This document shows, one piece after another, positions 58,509-64,000 of a DNA stretch of 64,000 nt; position 1 is the stretch's first letter, and each line of letters opens with the position of its first letter. The notes below the pieces were generated by a model, which ran no database searches, had not been told where the DNA came from, and was given only the letters and a program-made list of their open reading frames with translations. The position numbers were made by a program, and so were the translations under genes. Origin of the DNA: Salminus brasiliensis (taxonomy: Eukaryota > Chordata > Actinopteri > Characiformes > Bryconidae); NCBI RefSeq assembly GCF_030463535.1, contig NC_132894.1, forward strand, positions 16,921,933-16,985,932, read 5' to 3'.

Positions 58509-59227
58509 AAATAAAATATATTATATAAAAAAGTCTACCACTTTTTAAAATTTGTGAGATACAATGACACAATGCTCCTTTCCTCCACAGATTTCTAATC
58601 AAACTAATCAGAAGTGATATCTTCATTGATAATGTAACTGCTGAAGGCAGTAGCAAGGTACAGGAACTTCATCCTTCAGCAAGACAATGATCCCAAACAT
58701 ACTGCTAAGGCAACACAGGTGTTTCTTAAAATTTGGTCAAAAAATTTAACGTTTATACATGACTTCAATTTGATTAAACACACTTGAGGGAATAAGGCCT
58801 CGAAACAAGTACGAGCTGACGATGGCTAAATTAGAGGCTTAGCAAAGCATCACCAGAGATCATACTCAGTCCATGGTGATTTCAAGTAGTCAAGTATGTC
58901 CCAAATAATAAGATGATTTTAGATTTAATAAAAACAGTAGCTGAAGAACATATCAATGAAAAAATGGTCTTTGTCCCAATCACGAAAGGCACTGTATATA
59001 ATCTATGATATAGAACAATGAATATAAATAAAGAAATAAACAATAAAAATGATTTTAAAATAAAATACAAATAATAATAAGGCATACATCTGGTATATAA
59101 ACATAGTTTCACTGCATTCATCTGCATGACACCATGGCCCACAAGAAGTGACAAATGTACCTCCATTATGCTTTGGAGCTCCTCAACATAGAATCTCTCG
59201 GTCTCGATCAGCTCATTCATAATGTGT
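39913..59227 (-). CDS. mcf2l2: MCF2L2-like (Dbs family) Rho guanine nucleotide exchange factor, 3' part
   Basis: Eighteen minus-strand exons join in frame to 603 residues plus stop, starting inside the DH domain because earlier exons (Sec14 and spectrin-like parts in this family) lie beyond the window. DH and PH sequences are very close to the Dbs/MCF2L family: YEKYCQNKPRSEALWRQC, LLKPVQRITKYQLMLK, FKPMQRHLFLYNKMILFCKK. Such proteins catalyse GDP-GTP exchange on RhoA/Cdc42-type GTPases. The choice of mcf2l2 over mcf2l rests on b3gnt5 lying antisense at the 5' side, as in human. The C-terminal SH3-like domain is a known feature of MCF2L/DBS, so an mcf2l-type paralogue is the alternative. One intron, after the exon at 55064-55156, is GC-AG. 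Confidence 0.85.
40963..44157 (-). CDS. mcf2l2: mcf2l2 SH3-like domain exons
   Basis: Two exons: 44042-44157 and about 40963-41057. The first reads ERFQVQLTYEARAPHELSLE and SGDVVQFVEEAENGH. The second completes W (split codon) and continues LVKNLITLKTGLVPPTILQ. The layout matches the C-terminal SH3 of Dbs: acidic RT loop, S-G-D-V-V, first conserved tryptophan, then G-x-V-P. Two core positions are altered. The ALYDY-type strand is QLTYEA, and the usual G-W-V-P is G-L-V-P. Ligand binding may therefore be weak or changed. The second exon could end at donor GTATTC (40962) or GTAACA (40971), both in the same phase, or read through to TAG at 40931. Confidence 0.78.
41215..41765 (-). mobile_element. 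Family A SINE, split by another SINE
   Basis: The left part (41215-41300, TTTACATTTACATTAACTGC then CCAGAGCAACTC) matches the tail half of the SINE at 15222-15450. The right part (41693-41765, with CTTATTGGTGTAGGGTAGTG and the degenerate B box region GGGAAATTGAACCC) matches its head half. Between them sits a second, unrelated SINE. Confidence 0.7.
41395..41690 (-). mobile_element. tRNA-derived SINE, family B, nested in family A
   Basis: The minus-strand head GGCTCCGAGTGACTCAGCGG TCTAA (41688 leftward) is tRNA-like with an A box. GGTTCGTGAGTTTGAAGC further on is a weak B-box region. The body continues through GGCGGCTGGAGTCTGAGAGA to about 41395. It interrupts a family A SINE, so it is the younger insertion. 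Confidence 0.7.
43892..43961. repeat. (GT)n microsatellite after an mcf2l2 SH3 exon
   Basis: About 34 GT units, (CA)n in the mcf2l2 transcript, starting 80 bases past the donor at 44041. Confidence 0.97.
44769..44804. repeat. (CT)n microsatellite in mcf2l2 intron
   Basis: About 18 CT units preceded by a T18-20 run at 44729-44747. Confidence 0.95.
44888..52124 (-). CDS. mcf2l2: mcf2l2 serine-rich linker between PH and SH3
   Basis: Six exons: 52070-52124, 51829-51926, 48304-48402, 47095-47178, 45566-45655, 44888-45003. All join in phase. The sequence is rich in serine, threonine, arginine and acidic residues, for example RQSDSSSPETGYRRSD, RFSLASSLSASSTTR and SSAEELSNSSDGEEDS. The last matches the acidic serine stretch before SH3 in human DBS (SSAEEQINSSDAEED). 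The middle exons have little similarity I can recall and were placed by acceptor/donor quality and phase. Basic-serine motifs such as RRFSLASS look like kinase sites. Skipping of single exons is possible because all four middle exons share phase 1 edges. Confidence 0.78.
46450..46612 (+). repeat. Dispersed fish repeat fragment
   Basis: Contains GTGGGCAGCCATTGCTGCGG, CGCCCGGGGAGTAGAGAGG and CCTTGCTCAAGGGCTCAACA. This block is common across fish genomes and usually belongs to LINE-related tails. A pentamer run of GACAA lies just before it at 46342-46362. Confidence 0.6.
48814..49099. mobile_element. MITE with TAGGGGTGTAACA ends, in mcf2l2 intron
   Basis: Inverted ends TAGGGGTGTAACAGTGC (left) and GCATTGTTACACCCCTG (right) enclose about 285 bases without coding capacity. 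Flanks show no clear target duplication, so the superfamily is not certain. hAT-type is likely by analogy with other 'GGGGTGTAAC' fish MITEs. Confidence 0.75.
50210..50545 (+). mobile_element. Non-LTR retrotransposon 3' end
   Basis: Ends with AATTTCCCTCCTGGGATCAA, a TAAAGAATTTCTGATT stretch and short TGATTC repeats, typical of the 3' end of fish LINEs that finish in tandem short repeats. No reverse transcriptase code remains. Confidence 0.65.
50895..50948. repeat. (CA)n microsatellite
   Basis: About 26 CA units in an mcf2l2 intron. Confidence 0.95.
51130..51670. repeat. T-rich low-complexity stretch
   Basis: Very AT-rich, mostly T on the plus strand with many TATTTTA and TTATTA pieces. The 75-codon open frame at 51448 is a by-product of this composition. 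Confidence 0.7.
52550..54504 (-). CDS. mcf2l2: mcf2l2 PH domain exons
   Basis: Three exons: 54283-54504, 52960-53052, 52550-52628. They read GNLNDLGKLLMQGSFNVWTD through KPMQRHLFLYNKMILFCKKR, then MSAVGITENVKGDVKKFEIW and GREEVYIIQ, then DVKNMWVSEIRKVLTGQLEA. This is the pleckstrin-homology domain fused to DH in Dbs proteins; its end helix has the conserved tryptophan (NMWVSEI). In Dbs the PH domain contacts the bound GTPase and aids exchange. Phases agree throughout; donors are GTAAGA, GTATGG and GTGCGT. Confidence 0.94.
54837..59227 (-). CDS. mcf2l2: mcf2l2 DH (RhoGEF catalytic) domain exons
   Basis: Six exons: 59161-59227, 58256-58371, 55565-55634, 55349-55441, 55064-55156, 54837-54962. 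The first opens HIMNELIETERFYVEELQSI, the conserved first helix of DH domains with the acidic residue (E in NELIETER) that contacts switch 1. LFGNLAEIYDFHN follows, then PELVGTCFLKR, YEKYCQNKPRSEALWRQ, the signature helix SLDAYLLKPVQRITKYQLML, and INDSMH-type sequence (VNDSMHQIAITGFE). All key blocks are intact, so the domain should be active. The first exon has one base of a codon begun in an exon outside the window. The exon at 55064 ends in a GC donor. Confidence 0.94.
55064..55156 (-). promoter_or_regulatory. mcf2l2: mcf2l2 exon with GC donor
   Basis: The edge reads TTAAAG/GCAAGG at 55064/55063. The next exon starts EMLKCSKN, which must follow QLMLK directly in this family, so the donor is fixed at GC. 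Confidence 0.88.
56039..56120. repeat. (AT)n microsatellite
   Basis: About 41 AT units in an mcf2l2 intron. Confidence 0.97.
56249..57010 (-). mobile_element. LINE reverse transcriptase fragment, L2/CR1-like
   Basis: On the minus strand, in order but with frame changes: GVPQGCILSPLL (template-grip region, near 56915), IIKFADNTTGVG (near 56820, palm active site), AYREVVNQLVVWCNNNNLS, then ILTTFYRSFIESILTSSLPV and KALQRVVRMAERI. The active site should read F-A-D-D; here the second aspartate is N, so this copy is inactive even apart from the frameshifts. It lies in an mcf2l2 intron in the same orientation as the gene. Confidence 0.88.
57011..58255. other. mcf2l2 intron, no gene seen
   Basis: Non-coding. 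A 20-base direct repeat (CTATGGTCGCTACACTAAGT type) occurs at 57249-57286. The sequence at 57100-57480 looks like part of an older dispersed element, but I could not name it. Confidence 0.45.
58464..58502. repeat. (AT)n microsatellite
   Basis: About 19 AT units, in the intron between the first two DH exons. Confidence 0.95.
58655..58900 (+). mobile_element. Tc1/mariner transposase fragment
   Basis: The plus strand near 58674-58730 reads LQQDNDPKHTAKATQVFL, the conserved second-aspartate block of Tc1 transposases. It is followed by a decayed tail and CAGTCCATGGTGATTTCAAG near 58867. Antisense to mcf2l2; no terminal repeats found. Confidence 0.75.
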
Positions 59228-60099
59228 CTGCAGAGAGAAACAAGACATAAGACATAAAGTGGTCATTAAGTGGTTGTAGTGTGTTATGCAATGTGTCCAT
59301 AATACATTTGGAAATGATCTACGACATTTGAAAAGTAAAATGAAGCTTTTGTAGTAAATTAAGGTTTCCACTTAATACTAGTACAAAGCCTTTCATTTTA
59401 AAACGTGTGTCAATCCTACAGAAGTCATAATAGATGGACTTGGCTGAATTTTACTGTATCATACAGTGATGTTAAATACAAGAGGTGTTTATCTGCCATG
59501 CTAGAGGTTTCAGAGTGAATGTGGAAAAAAGAGACTGTGCCTGTTAACCTCAGGCTGTTAGCAGCTCATGTGTCTAGTCTGCTATTATGGTAGTTTTTAC
59601 TCCAATCCCAAAGAAAGCTAGGACCATTCAAAAGTTATGACCCCCACACCGTCACCTTAAGTTGTTTTGTAATTTTTCATACAAATCTGTAATATGTAGT
59701 CTCACAGCTGTATAGAGAACATTCTAAAAAGAAGTGTCTCGCAAACGGCAGATTTATGTTCCACCCCTCTCCAAGATCCCAAGTGTCACTTTTACTGGGC
59801 TTAGTTAGCATTAAAAATGAAATTTAGATAACTGATAGAGCATTCATTGGACAATGAACATTAGGCCTCACAGATGTGTTACCATTGATCTTTGTTTCTA
59901 CCAACCGGTTTATCAGTGTCAACACAATAGCTGACTGTCAGGTAGGTCTAGTTTTGTAGTATTGTGCTAACATCAACCTTTGTGCAAACAGACTATGAAG
60001 TCACAGGCACCAGTAAACAGCTGACTTGGACTAGGATCTACAGCAAGAGTAACAGTGGTAAGAGTAATTACAAAATGATCATTATTCAAACATATATAA

Positions 60100-60325
60100 A
60101 ATATCAAACAATGTGGCCTCTTTTTGCCTTTTTCTGCCATTCTTGTATTTGTGTGTATGCCTGTAAATCATATTGGTATTGCTTTTTACTTATATTATTT
60201 ATATTGTGTATATGGTGGTCTTTTATCTACGTTTTTGCATCTGAGTGTCTTGCTATCCCTTTTCTGCTGTGACACTGCTGAGAATTTCCCCACTGTGGGA
60301 CTAATAAAGGATTATCTTATCTAAA
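60100..60325 (+). mobile_element. Non-LTR retrotransposon 3' end
   Basis: Ends GAGAATTTCCCCACTGTGGG, ACTAATAAAGGATTATCTTA and short ATCTT repeats, the usual finish of a fish LINE tail. It differs from the tail at 50210-50545. Confidence 0.65.
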
Positions 60326-62464
60326 CCTTTGTCTTGCTCTTGTATGTAGATTCTATGTGGACTGAGCGGTGAATATTTATTTTATTCTAACCCCGTGAAA
60401 GCCAAAAAAATTTAAAAATATATATTATTTACTGTAAAAAAAAACCCAGCAGTTTATCCTAACAGGTAGTAAATGTATTTAGTGCCTCTAATTTTATGTT
60501 TTTATATGTGTAATGTAAATATGTATACATTTCAAACAAGTTCACTAATAGTCTTTCTATTACACTCTAATTTGTAATGGTGGGGTTTAAAAAACAATGG
60601 GCTTGTCAGATTTCTTGATCATTATGTCCAACACGTTTACCATGAGAGTGAAGTGTAACACAATTGGCTAACAGAAGGGTTTTATAGCACAAGATTTCAA
60701 AATTCGCTCTCTTACAAAATGTAGACCACAGTGGATCAAATCTCCTCCATTCTGAGGGTTAGGTAGCCCAGCCTCATCAGCCATGTCTCCCCACCCTCTT
60801 TTGTCCCTCCCAGAAAAGAAAAGCCCTGCAGTAGTCACATGCTTGCCAACACTCCGCACACTGACAGCTCACAGCAAGGTCCAACATGTTCCAACTTTAA
60901 GAGGAAGTAGAGAATTCCAGAGTAAAATGAGTGTGGTTTTTTTTCTACAAAGACGATACTTGGTGAGTCTGAACATCCGATGATGGGAAATTGGGGGGGG
61001 GGGTGTTAGATTTTTAAAACCATAAAGTTTACACACTATGACAAAAACAAATACAACATACTGTGTGTCTTGAGTATCGGCATGAACTCTTTTGCTTTAA
61101 ACTAGTCAGAGTATGTAACTACTGCTGCGCACAAATCAGGTCTTTTCATATTCATGTATTTATGATATAGGTCATACAAGGGTGAGCAGCGGGATCGGCG
61201 GCAACAGCCACTCTTTTATCCATCTAAAAAGCTTTATACTGCTTTTTAGCTTTTCACTCATGGCAGTGAAGGGTCATATGACCGAAAACCCCTGACAACA
61301 TGTAAACATTGCATTGTTGGAGCAGTTAGTCAGAATGTTTTAACACCTGGATGTCACTAGCTTGATTCATGTGAGAACCTCAAATATAAAAGAGTCTCAG
61401 TAATAAGAGTAGAGTTCTTATTATGAATAATACAATGCTCAATTTGTTGTTTTCACTATCATTTTTTCTACAGTTAAAAAATCTTTTTAATAAATGAAAT
61501 ACAGAATATATGCATGTGAACACAAGACCGACTTGCCATAATGGCACACTGTAGTTCACTACTCCACTAACCAATCTGACTTCAGGTTAATGTACTATTT
61601 TACTATTACAGCAGAAAAAATGTTACTAGTGACACCTTTGAGCAAAAAATGATAATATTACTACTACATAACAGTAATATCCAATTGGCCGACTGTATTT
61701 ACTGTGATTTGATGGCTGTAAACGAAATATTCTTTATTTCTATGCATTTTTGTTGAATGCTTTCTGTACCTTGATTACATTATATGAGATATTGTATCTT
61801 TTACATTAGGTGTTTGGTACTGGCAACCTTTCAAAAAAACTAAATGAAGATTTGACAGTTTAGATAGACTCCAATGAAGTTCTTTAGGCAGCCTATACGG
61901 GGGACCTAGACAGATGATCCCTGTGACTATTGAAACAAGGCAATTTAAAGCATGCTTTTCAAGGGCCCTCATTGTTGCATGGCCGGGCTTCACATAGATT
62001 CGCTGTTGTAATGATCTTCTTTTTTGTCACTGTGAATGTTTTACACAGCCCTCAGCATTTTCATGCGCTGTGGTCTTTAAAGCCCCCTATTGTTTCATGT
62101 TACGCTGGGTTGGCGTTTGCATTCATTCACTTAAGAGTCTGTAAGTACCCATCCACAAGGTTACAAATTAGGTTTTTGACCCCCCCCCCCCCCCCCCATC
62201 CATCCCCATCCCATCTACTCTCCAGTATCATATTGGCAACCAGCTGAGAAGTTCAACTTGATAAATGGGAATCTTTCCACCGTCACAGGTTTTGCAATAA
62301 CCATGCCTTTATTCTGTAAATACTGACTCTTAAAGTCAGATAATAACTCTAATGAATAATAATATAACTCTTAATTAATTAATAAGAATAATCTATTTTT
62401 TTTCCAAGGTCAAGAAAAGGAGTTTGTCGCTGCTCTAGACAGATATTTTCTCTCACACATCAAT

Positions 62465-62640
62465 ACATAGATAGATTTAACTTTATTGTCATTGCTCAGT
62501 ACAAGTACAAGGCAACAAAATGTTGTCTACCATCTACCACAAGTGCAAATAGTGGCACTGTGCAAAAACCGAATAGTACAAGACAAAATGTACAAAAATT
62601 ATGAATACAAGGAAATATAAATATGGTCAAATGAAACAAA
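62465..62640. repeat. LINE tail-like fragment
   Basis: Starts with ATAGATAGATTTAACTTTAT TGTCATTG and continues with ACAAGTACAAGGCAACAAAA, a pattern seen at the ends of many fish LINE copies read in antisense. No coding sequence. Confidence 0.5.
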
Positions 62641-63048
62641 TTATGCACACACACATTATATATGTATTATATATACTAGTAGCTAATTAAACTGGTCAAT
62701 GCAGATACGAAGAGCAAAAAGGAGTATGAGAATGAATATGAATCATGAATATGAAGCATCAGTGTTTTGTCACTGGGTTCAGTGGAAATAAATCAGTGCC
62801 TGGTAATAAATTAAGATATGCTGGAAATGCTATTCTATTTCAAATTACACTAAAAAAGTATTTCTTCTTTCCATGCAGTGGTGTACAGACAACAATGCTG
62901 AGGCATTTTTTTTCCAGCATGTCTGTTTTTGTATGACTACGATGGAACTCAAGAGACTGCCGAATGTCACAGAGACCAACAAGTCAGGCTCATCATATTG
63001 GACTTAATGAGAGAGAAAGACTATTGATTACACTATTAGGGTAGCAGA

Positions 63049-64000
63049 ATGTTTATGAACTTTAGGGTCAAGAAATGTCAGTTTCTGCAGCTAATCTCAA
63101 TGTGCTGTTTTCTGTCTGTGCTTATGGTCTGCTGGGAGCAGGTAGATCATCATGTAGTGAGCCATGTGAAGTCGTACTCTTACCGTTACTTGATAAATAG
63201 CTATGACTTTATCAACAAAAGCTTCAGTGTAAACCGCGAGGAAGCTGACAGCTTTGGCAGCTTTCCGTACCTCATCAACCACAAGGATACGTGTGCAGAC
63301 AGTGAGGTGCTGCTCCTCCTGTTTGTCAAATCATCTCCAGAGAACTTTGAGAGAAGGCAGGCAATCCGCTCCACATGGGGGAACCAGACTTACATCAGGA
63401 GCAAGTTAGGCGTCACTGTGAAAGTGGTTTTTGTTATGGGCATCCACCCAAATCAGCATAGGAGAGATACTCTTCAGAGGAAGCTCTTTGCTGAAGATCG
63501 GGTCCATGGGGACGTGGTCCAGCAGGAGTTCTCTGACACCTTCCACAACCTTACTGTGAAGCTTCTGCTGCAATTCCGTTGGGCGCATGCCAACTGTGCC
63601 CATGCCCGCTTCCTTATGTCTGCTGATGATGATGTTTTCATCCACATTCCCAATCTGGTGCACTACCTGCAGGCCCTCAGCCAGCAGAACGTTCAAGACT
63701 TCTGGGTGGGTCACGTCCACAGAGGAGCCCCTCCAATTCGGCGGCGAGACAGCAAGTACTACGTGCCCGTTCAGATGTACCAGTGGGCTTCCTACCCCGA
63801 CTACACAGCTGGCGCAGGGTATGTGGTTTCCAGAGACGTGGCTGCCAAAATTTACCAGGCCACTTTGTCCCTTAATGCCTCTCTCCACATTGATGATGTT
63901 TTCATGGGCATGTGTGCCATCACGGTTGGGGTTTCGCCCCAGGAACACCTTTATTTCTCTGGTGAGGGAAAAGCTCCTTACCACCCATGCATTTATGAAA
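63049..64000 (+). CDS. b3gnt5: Lactosylceramide beta-1,3-N-acetylglucosaminyltransferase (cut by window end)
   Basis: B3GNT5 transfers GlcNAc from UDP-GlcNAc in beta-1,3 linkage to lactosylceramide in the Golgi, starting lacto- and neolacto-series glycolipids. One uninterrupted frame of 317 codons reaches the window edge; the human protein has 378, so about 60 are missing. Start 63049 (ATG; a second ATG at 63055) follows an in-frame TAG at 63037. A short basic cytoplasmic tail (RVKK) precedes a signal-anchor segment at about residues 10-28, typical of type II Golgi enzymes. GT31 family marks: RRQAIRSTWGN, the metal-binding D-D-D at 193-195 (SADDDVF), YPDYTAGAGYV, and IDDVFMG at 281-287. Human-like SYSYRYLINSYDF and GEGKAPYHPCIYE make the assignment firm. 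Single-exon coding is usual for this gene. Confidence 0.96.
   Translation, partial: MFMNFRVKKCQFLQLISMCCFLSVLMVCWEQVDHHVVSHVKSYSYRYLINSYDFINKSFSVNREEADSFGSFPYLINHKDTCADSEVLLLLFVKSSPENFERRQAIRSTWGNQTYIRSKLGVTVKVVFVMGIHPNQHRRDTLQRKLFAEDRVHGDVVQQEFSDTFHNLTVKLLLQFRWAHANCAHARFLMSADDDVFIHIPNLVHYLQALSQQNVQDFWVGHVHRGAPPIRRRDSKYYVPVQMYQWASYPDYTAGAGYVVSRDVAAKIYQATLSLNASLHIDDVFMGMCAITVGVSPQEHLYFSGEGKAPYHPCIYE

Larger units (their letters stand above)
59228..63048. other. mcf2l2 intron and b3gnt5 upstream region
   Basis: No exon of mcf2l2 is recognised between the first DH exon and the window end, so this is probably one long intron of mcf2l2. It must also hold the b3gnt5 promoter and any 5' UTR exon; I cannot place them. 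An 18-base C run lies at 62180-62197. Confidence 0.5.

Noticed and set aside
60668..60859. Minus-strand frame considered as an mcf2l2 exon upstream of DH
   Set aside because: Does not resemble the sequence before DH in this family and has no phase-compatible splice pair with the exon at 59227.

Overview
The window is vertebrate nuclear DNA from a ray-finned fish. Genes are split into short exons with GT-AG introns, and CA, TA and A-tract microsatellites are frequent. There are several Tc1-like transposon remnants, LINE tails and tRNA-derived SINEs. A SINE tail carrying the 'AGCGTCTGCTAAATGC' type motif and repeated ATGTAA units suggests an otophysan fish (characin, catfish or knifefish group). 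That lineage call is inference from repeats only.

Three protein genes are recognisable. (1) ect2, complete, minus strand: 24 coding exons from 34517 down to 13766, joining in frame to 979 codons, plus a non-coding first exon ending at 35072 and a CCAAT/CHR promoter at 35.3-35.5 kb. It encodes the cytokinesis RhoGEF with BRCT repeats, NLS-bearing linker, DH, PH and C-terminal tail. (2) An mcf2l2-like (Dbs/MCF2L family) RhoGEF, minus strand, 3' part only: 18 exons from 59227 to 39913 covering DH, PH, a serine-rich linker, an SH3-like domain and an acidic tail. Its N-terminal exons lie beyond the window. (3) b3gnt5, plus strand, from 63049 and cut by the window end: the lactosylceramide beta-1,3-GlcNAc transferase that starts lacto/neolacto glycolipids. 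It lies on the opposite strand and upstream of the mcf2l2 DH exons, matching the human arrangement in which B3GNT5 sits inside MCF2L2.

Layout: 1-13.7 kb is gene-poor and rich in dead transposons, with the probable ect2 3' UTR at its right end. 13.8-35.5 kb is ect2. 35.5-39.9 kb is intergenic and holds a clean hAT-type MITE with an 8-bp target duplication, plus the probable mcf2l2 3' UTR. 39.9-59.2 kb is the mcf2l2 C-terminal half, with LINE, SINE and MITE insertions in its introns. 59.2-63.0 kb is intronic/intergenic, then b3gnt5. Both minus-strand genes are Dbl-family exchange factors for Rho GTPases; b3gnt5 is functionally unrelated to them.

I see no bacterial-style system, CRISPR array, rRNA or intact tRNA gene. 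The most interesting signals concern RNA processing: two GC-AG introns, a 5' splice site in the loop of a 9-bp hairpin, and weak donors next to U-tracts or CA repeats. Exon edges come from reading splice signals, phase and recalled homology to human proteins; no alignment was run.
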